Notes: generated from the sequence alone by a model not told the origin. DNA of 64,000 nt from Yponomeuta sedellus (GCA_934045075.1 OW203738.1:9160868-9224867); one strand, 5' to 3'. Positions 10,476 to 21,055 are shown, numbered from the stretch's first letter. Translations and numbers: made by a program.

Positions 10476-10811
10476 TAATTCATTAAAAAAAATAAACTAA
10501 ACATCCTTTTTAGAGCCCGTTGTTGGGAATAGGTTTCTTCTGGTTCATGATAACATCATAGATCCCCTGTAAGGTCATATTAGTACCACTGAGAGCACGT
10601 TCACCTTTACACACATGCACTCAACTCGGTGTCGTAACGGGTAATTTTGCAACTAGATGTAAACGTTGTTTACTAGTATCTCCTTGTTTTCGGATATTAA
10701 GGATTTATCTGTACCTAGGTACTGGATAGTGGATCTAGCCCATATGCAATAACATAACATTCACATGCAGGCACATACATTGCTTCTGGCCCCACACTAA
10801 TCCTAGTGTGG

Positions 10812-10873
10812 GGCTGTTTCTGGTTCCCACTACACAGGGTATCCACCCTGTGTAGTGGGAACCAGAAACAGCC
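10812..10873. repeat. Perfect palindrome, 29-bp arms and 4-bp loop
   Basis: Arms 10812-10840 and 10845-10873 are exact reverse complements with the loop ATCC. A second small palindrome (CCCCACACTA / TAGTGTGGGG) lies just left, at 10790-10813. Both consist of SINE tail sequence duplicated in inverted orientation. Confidence 0.9.
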
Positions 10874-10886
10874 ACATTACAAACAT

Positions 10887-10971
10887 AGTTATATATTAAT
10901 CGGGTCTAATCGCAATTATTTATTAAGGTAAAACGTAATTACCTTATTTCCAGATGTTAAGAAATACTATC
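10887..10971. mobile_element. Short fold-back family-C insertion with 8-bp target duplication
   Basis: Flanked by ACAAACAT at 10879-10886 and 10972-10979. The left part is the inverted family-C tail (TTATATATTAATCGGGTC, ATTATTTATTAAGGTAAAAC). The last bases, TTAAGAAATACTAT, are the direct 3' end. It interrupts a SINE, which dates it as the younger insertion. Confidence 0.75.
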
Positions 10972-11257
10972 ACAAACATGTAAACATTCTAGTTCTGGGG
11001 TTTTATTTCTGTCCCCAGCCGGGGTTCGAACCCCGGACCTCTTGCATGGTACACAGGTCGTCACTAAGCAGCAAGCAAAAGTTGGAAAATAAAATGAACC
11101 TAATAAAAACTGTCAATAAACGGACCACGCTAACAGCTCCGCAATATCATATTTCAGTGCAAAAAGCCCCGTCCGCATTGTCATACAAATGTATCTGTTG
11201 TTAAGGGCAGTAATTGGTGCACGCAGTGTGTAATTTGCCCGGGTCCTTTGTTGAAGT

Positions 11258-13598
11258 CGGTGTGATCGCGAATTTCTCGTTGCTGCTTTTGCTTTGTATT
11301 TTAGTTGAATTTAGGTATCTACGTGTGAGGCAATGCTTCTTAAATGGAAACACTTGAATGAAAAGCATCATAAGTGTTTTTTTTTTCAAGAAAAAGGAAA
11401 CTTTGAATGGATAGAAGTAAATTTTCGGTGTGATCGCGAATTTCTCGTTGCTGCTTTTGCTTTGTATTTTAGTTGAATTTAGGTATCTACGTGTGAGGCA
11501 ATGCTTCTTAAATGGAAACACTTGAATGAAAAGCATCATAAGTGTTTTTTTTTTCAAGAAAAAGGAAACTTTGAATGGATAGAAGTAAATTTTCGGTGTG
11601 ATCGCGAATTTCTCGTTGCTGCTTTTGCTTTGTATTTTAGTTGAATTTAGGTATCTACGTGTGAGGCAATGCTTCTTAAATGGAAACACTTGAATGAAAA
11701 GCATCATAAGTATTTTTTTTTCAAGAAAAAGGAAACTTTGAATGGATAGAAGTTAATTTTCGGTGTGGTTGCGAATTTCTCGTTGCTGCTTTTGCTTTGT
11801 ATTTTAGTTAAATTTAGGTATCTACGTGTGAGGCAATGCTTCTTAAATGGAAACACTTGAATGAAAAGCATCATAAGTGTTTTTTTTTTCAAGAAAAAGG
11901 AAACTTTGAATGGATAGAAGTTAATTTTCGGTGTGGTTGCGAATTTCTCGTTGCTGCTTTTGCTTTGTGTTTTAGTTGAATTTAGGTATCTACGTGTGAG
12001 GCAATGCTTCTTAAATGGAAACACTTGAATGAAAAGCATCATGTGTTTTTTTTTTCAAGAAAAAGGAAACTTTGAATGGATAGAAGTAAATTTTCGGTGT
12101 GATCGCGAATTTCTCGTTGCTGCTTTTGCTTTGTATTTTAGTTGAATTTAGGTATCTACGTGTGAGGCAATGCTTCTTAAATGGAAACACTTGAATGAAA
12201 AGCATCATAAGTGTTTTTTTTTCAAGAAAAAGGAAACTTTGAATGGATAGAAGTTAATTTTCGGTGTGATTGCAAATTTCTCGTTGCTGCTTTTGCTTTG
12301 TGTTTTAGTTGAATTTAGGTATCTACGTGTGAGGCATTGCTTCTTAAATGGAAACACTTGAATGAAAAGCATCATAAGTATTTTTTTTTCAAGAAAAAGG
12401 AAACTTTGAATGGATAGAAGTTAATTTTCGGTGTGGTTGCGAATTTCTCGTTGCTGCTTTTGCTTTGTATTTTAGTTAAATTTAGGTATCTACGTGTGAG
12501 GCAATGCTTCTTAAATGGAAACACTTGAATGAAAAGCATCATAAGTGTTTTTTTTTTCAAGAAAAAGGAAACTTTGAATGGATAGAAGTTAGTTTTCGGT
12601 GTGGTTGCGAATTTCTCGTTGCTGCTTTTGCTTTGTATTTTAGTTAAATTTAGGTATCTACGTGTGAGGCAATGCTTCTTAAATGGAAACACTTGAATGA
12701 AAAGCATCATAAGTGTTTTTTTTTCAAGAAAAAGGAAACTTTGAATGGATAGAAGTTAGTTTTCGGTGTGGTTGCGAATTTCTCGTTGCTGCTTTTGCTT
12801 TGTGTTTTAGTTGAATTTAGGTATCTACGTGTGAGGCAATGCTTCTTAAATGGAAACACTTGAATGAAAAGCATCATAAGTGTTTTTTTTTTCAAGAAAA
12901 AGGAAACTTTGAATGGATAGAAGTAAATTTTCGGTGTGATCGCGAATTTCTCGTTGCTGCTTTTGCTTTGTATTTTAGTTGAATTTAGGTATCTACGTGT
13001 GAGGCAATGCTTCTTAAATGGAAACACTTGAATGAAAAGCATCATAAGTGTTTTTTTTTCAAGAAAAAGGAAACTTTGAATGGATAGAAGTTAGTTTTCG
13101 GTGTGGTTGCGAATTTCTCGTTGCTGCTTTTGCTTTGTATTTTAGTTAAATTTAGGTATCTACGTGTGAGGCAATGCTTCTTAAATGGAAACACTTGAAT
13201 GAAAAGCATCATAAGTGTTTTTTTTTTCAAGAAAAAGGAAACTTTGAATGGATAGAAGTAAATTTTCAGTGTGATTGCGAATTTCTCGTTGCTGCTTTTG
13301 CTTTGTATTTTAGTTGAATTTAGGTATCTACGTGTGAGGCAATGCTTCTTAAATGGAAAAACTTGAATGAAAAGCATCATAAGTGTTTTTTTTTCAAGAA
13401 AAAGGAAACTTTGAATGGATAGAAGTTAATTTTCGGTGTGATCGCGAATTTCTCGTTGCTGCTTTTGCTTTGTGTTTTAGTTGAATTTAGGTATCTAAGT
13501 GTGACGCAATGCTTCTTAAATGGAAAAAGTTGAATGAAAAGCATCATAAGTATTTTTTTTCAAGAAAAAGGAAACTTTATGCATAGAAATTAATTTTT
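11258..13598. repeat. Minisatellite/satellite array, 14 units of 166-168 bp
   Basis: Units start (C of CGGTGTG) at 11258, 11426, 11594, 11761, 11929, 12095, 12262, 12429, 12597, 12764, 12932, 13099, 13267 and 13434. Each contains TTTCTCGTTGCTGCTTTTGC, GTATCTACGTGTGAGGCAAT and a run of 8-11 T before CAAGAAAAAGG. Most differences are single bases plus T-run length, so units are highly homogenised. The last unit is the most degenerate. Minus-strand open frames cross units only because 168 is a multiple of three and the unit lacks stops in that frame. They have no start context, codon bias or domain, and I do not call them genes. Confidence 0.95.
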
Positions 13599-13689
13599 AC
13601 GAAGAAGACTTGTCAAAACTTGTCAAAAGTCAAAGCTTGGTCTACCTACCCTTCAGGGATAAAGGATCATATTTTTGTGTCACTTGTGA

Positions 13690-13830
13690 AGTTATAGAAG
13701 CAATGCCACTCGCTAACGGTGAAGTAAAACATCGTTTATGTAGTGTTTAACTCGCATAGCGCTTGAAATTACCAATCCGTCGTAGAGAAGACCTCTGCTC
13801 TGCAGAAGGACATATAGACTTGGTTGAAAC
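13690..13830 (+). repeat. SINE tail fragment
   Basis: AAGCAATGCCACTCGCTAAC, GCGCTTGAAATTACCAATCC and GAGAAGACCTCTGCTCTGCA match the order seen in the complete copy at 60398-60650. The head is missing. Confidence 0.55.
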
Positions 13831-13895
13831 AGGTTAGTTGTTAAATCAGCGGAAGGTTGTCGTGGAGGCGATAAGTCTAAATTGCAATATTTTTA

Positions 13896-14246
13896 ATGCA
13901 CTAATCCGTGCTAAGGACAATTTAAAAAAAAAACCTATCAAGACGCAATTTTTTTTTTATTTCCTTATCTCGGTTTAGTCTATAAAAAAAAGAATATCAT
14001 CATGCGGGTAAAGCGATATCATTCCGATGTAAAACCTATCTAAAAAATAGGTACTCGGGGCTGCAAGTGAGGCAAATTACTTCAGCCAGATGTTGCTACG
14101 TGTACGTAATATTGTAAAGAGGTTCGAAATTTCACTGATGCCGGTGAGTCGCCCATTAGCTTAGTTGGGAGAGCGCTGGCACGGTTAGCCAGAGGTCGCG
14201 GGTTCGAGTCCCGGCATGGGTGGAATATTTAGCCTCTAAATAGGTT
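13896..14246 (+). mobile_element. tRNA-derived SINE (family A) with inverted tail at its left
   Basis: A reverse 3' tail (TTTTTAATGCACTAATCCGT GCTAAGGACAA, 13893-13925) precedes spacer and then a direct copy: leader CAAATTACTTCAGCCAGATG (14073), A-box TTAGCTTAGTTGGGAGAGCG, B-box GGGTTCGAGTCCCGGC, trailer TAGCCTCTAAATAGG. No target duplication was found for this copy, so the two parts may be separate events. Confidence 0.65.
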
Positions 14247-14453
14247 TTCTAAGATAACAAGTTACAGAGGAAATTACAAATTCTACAATAACTTAAGTTA
14301 CAGACTTGACTCTTGGTAAAAGGGAGACAACTGGTCTCTCAGGGATACGGGGAATGTCTTATCTCTTCGGTTTTCGAGGAACGACTAGTTGGACATAGCG
14401 CTTGTACTCGTGACATTATGTTACATTGTGACTAAAGTATTGACGCTGTGTCT

Positions 14454-14497
14454 TTACTAGTGTATCAAATAAGATATCTTATTTGATACACTAGTAA
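14454..14497. repeat. Perfect 44-bp palindrome without loop
   Basis: The 22 bases 14454-14475 (TTACTAGTGTATCAAATAAG then AT) are followed directly by their reverse complement (14476-14497). The origin is unknown. Confidence 0.9.
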
Positions 14498-14670
14498 GGT
14501 TTCATATCTCTCTTCTTTGTCGTATCCTCATGTCTGAGGGACGTGACTTTGGGGCAGCTTCCGCCACCAGCTCTCTCCATTTATTTCGATCAAAGGTTTT
14601 TACACCAAGTCAGAAAAAAAACGTACTATAATGTTTTAACTTTAAGTCTATCGTAAGCACTTTAAGTCTA

Positions 14671-15124
14671 TAGTAATTTTAAACAGATATCTTGTTACGA
14701 TTACTAAAATAACTCAAAAAACGATCAGATGATATACAGATATATGATACAGATTACATCGATGATCCCGTGGTGGAGTATGACCTAACCTTCATGCGAT
14801 GCAGGAAGAGACCTGTACCCCAGCAGTGGGGACATACAAAGGGTTGATATCATCAATCATGACTTTGCTTATTGCTAAGCTTCGTATTTGTGAGGTTCAA
14901 TCATCCAGACTATTTAACTGTTATTATCACATAGAACTCTATCAAATTAACATTAATTAGGAAGTTATTAGTTAGATATATGTAGTACGTACGGATAGGA
15001 CCTGAAGTCTATTAAATACACATTATCATAATTTTAAGCAGATGTCTTGTTACAATTACTAAAATAACTCAAAAAACGATCAGATTATATACAGATATAT
15101 GGTACAGATTACATTGATATGATC
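14671..15124. repeat. Pair of direct repeats of about 94 bp
   Basis: Bases 14671-14764 and 15031-15124 share TCTTGTTAC, ACTAAAATAACTCAAAAAAC, GATCAGAT and ATACAGATATATG with few differences. A 5S-SINE tail (14765-14850) sits directly after the first copy. A related downstream phrase (GATGATTTGTACAGCGTCCA at 15157) recurs near 27300. Confidence 0.7.
14765..14853 (+). repeat. 3' fragment of the 5S-derived SINE
   Basis: GTGGTGGAGTATGACCTAAC, TGCGATGCAGGAAGAGACC and CCAGCAGTGGGGACATACAA, then GGGTTGATATC. 5'-truncated. Confidence 0.65.
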
Positions 15125-15199
15125 CAGATTACATTGGCCTTTGCATCTACGTATGAGATGATTTGTACAGCGTCCAGTGACACCTTCACACTAGATCAG

Positions 15200-16007
15200 A
15201 TTAGAAACAGGCAGTAATACTCTAACAACCTGATTGCATTAGGTTAAAAATAATAAAGGCGCAATCAATCGACTCTACCCCTCGCAATTTGGCTAGGAAC
15301 ACAAATAGCCCGGAGCGAAGAAGCTTATAAACAATCAGTGAGCATACGCTTTGCAATCCCTGCGGACTCGAGGGCGATCTGAACATGATATTGAGACCGT
15401 AACGGGATTTGGGGAAGCATCCCTTGGCTTATTCCCGGTGAACCCGATCAAAACGTTACAAGAATTCTAATTTTTAAAAACACAAATTTACTTTGTTTAT
15501 TAAAGATACAAAAGAGATAAGAGCAATAAGATAAGAGTAGATAGAGATAATAGTAGATAAAAGCAACACCGTGGAATCAGTAAAGTAAGCATAACAATAT
15601 TCATTTAAACTAAACTTATCGAGCCTGATTTTAGTAAATGTTCTTCTTTACGTTGATCTATTAGGCTAGGTCTCAAGCATTTTACATAATATGTTGGGTC
15701 GTAACAACGAAAGTTAATACAAGGATTTTTGTAACACCATTGTATTTGTGAAGGAGCGGCATCGAAAGTCACAAGTATTTTTATACTTACAAGTAGATAC
15801 CGTCAATGTTCGTAGTATTTTTATACTTACAAATAAATACCGTTAATGTACGTAGTCTGATGTAATAGTTAGCGAAATATTGTTTTATATAATACGGAAT
15901 ATTATCAAGATTACACGGGACATAACAATCCTTCCATAATCTTCCCGTGGCCTCAGTAGCTGCAATGCTGCCGAAACTCAATTAAGGTAGGTGTCGGGTT
16001 TATGCAA
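15200..16007. other. No gene recognised
   Basis: AT-rich. A GATA-rich simple stretch (GATAAGAGCAATAAGATAAG) lies at 15510-15565, and a local repeat (AGTATTTTTATACTTACAA) occurs at about 15774 and 15815. Confidence 0.4.
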
Positions 16008-16190
16008 TCTATAATATAAAAATAAATCGCTGAATGTGTTGGTAAGCGCAAATCTCGAGAGAAGCTGAACCGATTTCGCTAATATTTTTTTTAGGATATT
16101 CCTGGATGGTTCTTACGGTGGTAAAAAAAATTATAATATAGAGTAGAGTGTTAGGCGGTAAGAAGTTCGCTGGGTCAGCTAGTTTAACTA
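16008..16190 (+). repeat. Interspersed repeat end (copy 2 of 2)
   Basis: Opposite orientation to 556-745: ATCGCTGAATGTGTTGGTAA, GAAGCTGAACCGATTTCGCT and TTCGCTGGGTCAGCTAGTTT. Confidence 0.6.
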
Positions 16191-16199
16191 CAATATCTA

Positions 16200-16890
16200 A
16201 TCACGACTAGATCCGATAAATTTAAAAGACTATCGAATTTATAAACTAAAAAAGCTATCTCATACGATTCCAAAAACTTTAAGAGCCATCACCCAAATGC
16301 GATTTGATCGCGCCGCATCCGTACGGGTACGGCGTGCCGCAGCACTTCCGCAAAAAATACGCAAAACATACGCTAAGCTGAAGCGTGTTTGCATCGCTTC
16401 TCAAAAACATCACAAACGCGCCAAATAGCCCATACAAAAGTCGTTGTAGGCGATTGCTCTTTAGTATGAAACAATGCCTTAAATGATTGGCCTAAATCAT
16501 TACTTGAGTTTTTGATCAGGATTTAGGTCAATAACGTGTAAACGAAAGTTTAAGTTCAAAAACGCCTTACATCGCTGTTACCATCCTATACTGGACTGGC
16601 AGGGGTGGAAGCGATATGATTGATGAGCTCACCCCTTGTTTTGTGATAGCTGCTCGTAGCAACACGATTACTTAATTTGACGTCATACTTCAACACTTTC
16701 CTTTTGACTATATCTTTTGACGTATCTCTAAGGGTTAACTTATTGCTTGGATGATGGAACTTTACAATCTGTCTTTGTAAGCTACAGTGCTCATCCAAGC
16801 AGTGTACTTTGCATATTTTGGCGTTGAGAGCGTTTCTAATACGCAGAGACGGCACTATTTACGTAAAAAAATGTATTATCAGGATAAATC
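16200..16890. other. No gene recognised
   Basis: Unique-looking sequence. A local GC-rich patch lies at 16300-16430, with overlapping short frames on both strands (16586-16855 minus, 16787-17032 plus). None has a domain; the latter runs into a SINE. Confidence 0.4.
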
Positions 16891-17075
16891 GATATCAGCC
16901 TATGAATGTCCTCACTGCTGGGGTACGGGTCTCTTCCTGCATTGTAAAAAGGCCATACTCTACCACAGTCATAGTGTAATGACAGTCGTTAAGCCGTTTC
17001 AGAGGCCTTATGGGCGGCTTGATAACTTCTGACAGTAAGGACCGCCACTGTCTTACAATCCTCCATCAGGATAAT
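16890..17075 (-). repeat. 5S-derived SINE, body and tail
   Basis: ATCGATATCAGCC, CACTGCTGGGGTACGGGTCT, then the body AGGCCTTATGGGCGGCTTGA and TAACTTCTGACAGTAAGG. The middle is rearranged, with body segments in two orientations, so this is a composite remnant. Confidence 0.55.
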
Positions 17076-17099
17076 TAATAAATGATAATTACTATATTC

Positions 17100-17200
17100 T
17101 TTTCGTTGCACTAACTCGTGTTAAGGGTAATTTAAAAAAATAATTTTAAATAAAAAGGTGGAATTTTTAGCCTCTAAATAGGTTTTTAAATATTTGATAA
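17100..17200. repeat. SINE family-A fold-back remnant
   Basis: Inverted tail GTTGCACTAACTCGTGTTAA (17107) followed closely by the direct trailer GTGGAATTTTTAGCCTCTAA ATAGGTTTTT (about 17157-17187). The tRNA-like core is deleted. Confidence 0.55.
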
Positions 17201-17209
17201 TTACTAATT

Positions 17210-19139
17210 ATCCTATTTCATTCTTGTTTCAATTCCAGTAGCCAAATATTATTGTTTTCGACTCGATTTTATCTTTATTTATTAACAGCTATATTTAATC
17301 TTATCTCTCTTTGAGAGAAGGCCTGTAGCGGGACGTTTATAAGCTACACAAAATTATTACGGATTAAAACTTAGAAATTTTATATTTAAATCTATATAAA
17401 CCGTCCAGAACGCTGTCCCTGGCATGAGTTCCAGGATACTAGCAGTAGGTATTCCTTAGGTAATACGCTTGGCAAAGACAAGCTGTGGCCATGGGTAGCC
17501 CGATAAGTCGACTAGACGTTTTAGTAACTATTTAGAGTTTACGCGCCTCAGCCCCTCACAGCTCAAAGTTATAGTTTTTTTACACACATAGTCCCGCAGT
17601 TTTTCTGAAATGAAATGAAAAGGTTTTATTCAAAGTAGCGCACAAACTGCGGGTTAATGAACGTTACAATTCAAACTAGGTGTCTATTTCAAAATCAAGA
17701 TCATTTTGGAGAAAAAATGGACAAACTCTAAACTTAGTCTTTTCAAAGTCCTTAATTAACATAGTTTACATAATTATTATAAAACATAGAACTCATGCAT
17801 TGCACTGACTTTAATTCCAGACCTCATTGTCATGTAAATAATCCTTTATGTTAAATAGTAGCCCTTTTGGCACAAAGTGTGCTTAACATATTTCTTCTAA
17901 ACTTATCCGTTTTAAACGCACGGAGATATTTCTAAATCACTCGCGCGATAAGTTGCCTCCCGGGGCGACTTCGCCGAATTTATGGAGGCAATAACGGCTC
18001 TCTAAGAAGCAGTGGCGTTACTTAGTGGCTAGCAGCCGAGATTGGCCGGTTTTACATTGAACGATTACCGTAGCTCACGATATAATTTGACTAGAATTCA
18101 CTTAACGTTTGCACAATGGCTTTAATAAATGTACGAGACTAATAAATGTACGTGTCGGGTCGCTGCGTATTGTATAGTGTGAAACTGGTTATTGTATCAC
18201 AATGTGATGGTAGTCTGATTACAGGCCTTAGTCTGCCTTTTTTAGTGGCTAACTTTGGCGATTATGAATATTAAGCCAATATTTTTTTCGGTACTATGTT
18301 CAGTTGACATAAATCTATCGTACTTATAGTGAAAAAAAAACATTGTGAAGAAACCCGCGGCTTATTTGGTTCCGCTCGTATTGACTTGTCGTTCCTTTGG
18401 GCTTGGCCGGCGTCAGAATGATATAGGTGTGCAAGCGTACTCCATCTAAAATCCATGCCCCAGGAACTGCGGCGCCCGAGTTTGCCCATTCTATTAAGTT
18501 TGAGTAAAGCTGTCACTGGACGCCTGTGTAAATCATCCTATTATGTATCCTTTACCGGGTTAAAGATTAAAAACCCTTTATTGCACAGAAAAACACATAA
18601 TAGAGTAAACTTAAACGCCCAAGGCTAGTCTGAAAGAGCAACTCAAATAATTTGCAAAATTTTAAACAATAAATATTTGTGACTTAACTTTGGATGCAAA
18701 AAGATATTGTATCTTAAAAAAATCTTATGATATTTTCTGACCCATTATTGACCCGTATTGACATAGCGTCACAATGCCATAAGATAAATGGCATTGTGGA
18801 TTCAGGGAAATGCGTACTTTCGCAATCTGAAGTTAAACTACTCCCTGAAGTTCACTTTTGAAAGAGGAGATCTCAATCAGTCCAATAGAATTGAATCGAG
18901 GTCGATTACGGAGGGACGTTTTAAAGTTTTTCTATCGCTTATCCTTTCAGACGGAATGGACAGTAGTTTATCAAGGCGATAAAAGTTGGAATGGCTCGGT
19001 GCGATGGCGTCTGTACACAATGGGCTCCCTTGCCTACCCCCCGCTCGTGGCACTATTCTAGAAACTTGTGACGGTAAAGTTTCAATTTCTCTGTTTTTGT
19101 TCCTGACTCTTTATTGTATCAGTGCAGTCACGCCTTGCC
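17210..19139. other. Gene-free stretch
   Basis: Only a short SINE tail (AGAAGGCCTGTAGCGGGACG near 17315-17350) was recognised. Two short overlapping frames at 18788-19061 have no recognisable domain. Confidence 0.4.
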
Positions 19140-19152
19140 CACAGTAGATTTT

Positions 19153-19515
19153 GTAAAAACCTATTTAGAGGATAAAAATTCCACCCATGCCGGGATTCGA
19201 ACCCGCGACCTCTGGCTATCCGTGCCAGCGCTCTTACCAACTGAGTAATGGGCGACTCACCAGCATCAGTGAAATTTCGTGATGCAAATTACTTCAGCCA
19301 GATGTCACTACTTGTACGTAATACAGAGAAGGTTGTAAAGAGGTTCGAAATTTCACTGATGCCGATGAGTCGCCCATTAGCTCAGTTGGTAAGAGCGCTG
19401 GCACGGATAGCCAGAGGTCACGGGTTCGAATCCCGGCATTCGTGGAATTTTAAGCCTCTAAATAGGTTTTTACAATTGTCCTTAGCACGGGTTAGTGCAT
19501 TAAAATTAATATAAT
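19153..19515 (+). mobile_element. Palindromic double SINE (family A) with 13-bp target duplication
   Basis: A minus-oriented unit (about 19155-19279) and a plus-oriented unit (about 19311-19508) stand head to head, each with a tRNA-like core (B-box GGGTTCGAATCCCGGC). CACAGTAGATTTT occurs at 19140-19152 and 19516-19528, immediately outside, and not at the middle junction. The pair therefore inserted as one molecule. Only the right unit has the tail TTGTCCTTAGCACGGGTTAG. Confidence 0.88.
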
Positions 19516-19784
19516 CACAGTAGATTTTCTTACGATTGAGATAATTGCGTATATGTACACTTATAGAACCAAATTATGGTGAGGTTAGAATAATAATAAT
19601 GAAATAATGCAGCCAAACTCCTACGTCCCACTGCAGGGCACAGACAAAATATAAGGGGTTAAGAATGTAACCGCTCCTTGCGCGAAGAGGATCGCATCGC
19701 GTGAGGTACTCGTAGGTACCTATCGTGTTAAAAATATCTATTGCTGTACTATTACTGTTTTATTGACTAACTTGGAGACATGTA

Positions 19785-19905
19785 ACCTGACTGTCTTTAA
19801 AACTAGAGCCAACTGACATTTAAAAAGTAACCACGTAACATTCTAGACCCAGTTTTCGCTTACCATCAGGCGTGACTGGAGTCAAGTATCAAGCTGTCTT
19901 ACTTT
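19785..19905 (+). repeat. Dispersed repeat (CATCAGGCGTGACTGG), copy 1
   Basis: CGCTTACCATCAGGCGTGAC then TGGAGTCAAGTATCAAGCTG is preceded by GTAACATTCTAGACCCAG. The same order of blocks occurs at 44690-44815. Confidence 0.65.
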
Positions 19906-20032
19906 AAAAAAACATGCATTTAGTAGACACGATGCTCAGAACCATAATTGAAACGACCTTTACAGAATAAGGCTTCTCTACGATCGACGGTATGTCTACC
20001 CGCTAGCTTGGCTAGTTCAAAGTGTTTTCTCT

Positions 20033-20055
20033 AGCGTGTGTGTGTGTGTGAGAAA
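20033..20055. repeat. Short (TG)n microsatellite
   Basis: GTGTGTGTGTGTGTGTG in otherwise mixed sequence. Confidence 0.9.
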
Positions 20056-20544
20056 GGGTGCTGCTAATGATTGCAACTCGGAGCTGAGGATAATTGAATG
20101 TCTTTGCTTGCGACTCCAGTTTTCCTTCAATTTCTACTAGTTTCCAAAGCTCTCCATCAAAACCTTTACGTCGCTGTTAGATTGTTTAACATGGCATGTT
20201 TTATTGCAAGATAGAACTTTCTTTTAACCCTCCTACAAGGGAAGTATTTAAATGATTATGCCATTAGAACAGAATCTAGATTAGTCAACACGTAGCGAGC
20301 TAATGCTTGTACGTAACTGGTTAAGTGGTACATTTGATTTCTTTATTTATTTTATTAGGTTACACAACACTTTTGTATTTTGACCAGCGTAACAAATAAC
20401 TTAAGTCTAGGCTGAGTTTTGATACAAGAACCAATTAAAGCTAAACACCACATGAAAACAACCTTTAACCTTTTTTCGGTCGTTTCGACGGTACTAATAA
20501 GCACTGAACCGTTCTTAATTTTTTATATTATTTTTAATGTACTA

Positions 20545-20822
20545 ACCCGTGCTAAGGACAATTTTTAAAAACCTATTTTACCTCATTAGTTAATTACTTC
20601 AGCCAGATGTCGCTGCCTGTACGTTATACAGAGAATATTGTAAAGAGGTTCGAAATTTCACTGATGCCGGTGAGTCGCCCATTAGCTCAGTTGGAAAGAG
20701 CGCTGGCAAGGATAGCCAGAGGTCGCGGGTTCGGGTTGTTCCACTAATCCCCATTGAGAATCCCCATGTTCGAATCCCGGCATGTGTGGAATTTTTAGCC
20801 TCCAAATAGGTTTTTAAAAATC
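20545..20822 (+). mobile_element. SINE family A, with inverted tail and a B-box insertion
   Basis: Inverted tail TGTACTAACCCGTGCTAAGG (20538) precedes a direct copy: leader AATTACTTCAGCCAGATGTC, A-box TTAGCTCAGTTGGAAAGAGC. Its B-box is split: GCGGGTTCG is followed by about 36 foreign bases (GTTCCACTAATCCCCATTGA) and then TTCGAATCCCGGCATG. The TTCG/GTTCG repetition at the edges suggests a small local duplication or templated insertion. Confidence 0.65.
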
Positions 20823-20834
20823 ATACATACATTT

Positions 20835-21055
20835 AAAAACCTATTTAGAGGCTAAAAATTTCACCCATGCCGGGATTCGAACCCGCAACCTCTGGCTATC
20901 CGTGCTACCAATTGAGCTCAGTTGGTAGAGCGCTGGCACGGATAGCCAGAGGTTGCGGGTTCGAATCCCGGCATGGGGGAAATTTTTAGCCTCTAAATAG
21001 GTTTTTAAATTTGTTCCTTAGCACGGGTTAGTGCATTAAAAATAAAAATAGTATA
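20835..21055 (+). mobile_element. SINE family-A palindrome with 12-bp target duplication
   Basis: The left arm (about 20835-20910) and right arm (about 20930-21005) are near-perfect reverse complements across the tRNA-like body and the trailer AGCCTCTAAATAGG. The right unit alone continues into the tail TTGTTCCTTAGCACGGGTTA. Flanks ATACATACATTT at 20823-20834 and 21056-21067 mark one insertion. The centre reads TACCAATTGAGCTCAGTTGG TA; the left arm lacks about 9 bases there. Confidence 0.87.

Larger units (their letters stand above)
10755..11050 (-). mobile_element. tRNA-derived SINE (family G), rearranged and interrupted
   Basis: On the minus strand a tRNA-like body (GAGGTCCGGGGTTCGAACCC, CGGCTGGGGACAG at about 11045-10998) runs into the tail seen at 22130-22200 and 63200-63300. 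The tail contains a perfect 29-bp-arm palindrome (10812-10873) and is interrupted by an 85-bp family-C insertion (10887-10971). Confidence 0.7.

Noticed and set aside
11201..13380. Series of minus-strand open frames of 65-168 codons
   Set aside because: They all fall in the tandem array, restart at each unit and are broken by T-run length changes. Not treated as genes.
11258..13598. CRISPR-like array
   Set aside because: The repeats are 167 bp with no unique spacers, in a eukaryotic context.
14454..14497. Intrinsic transcription terminator
   Set aside because: Loop-free, AT-rich palindrome with no T-tract role; bacterial terminators are not expected in this genome.
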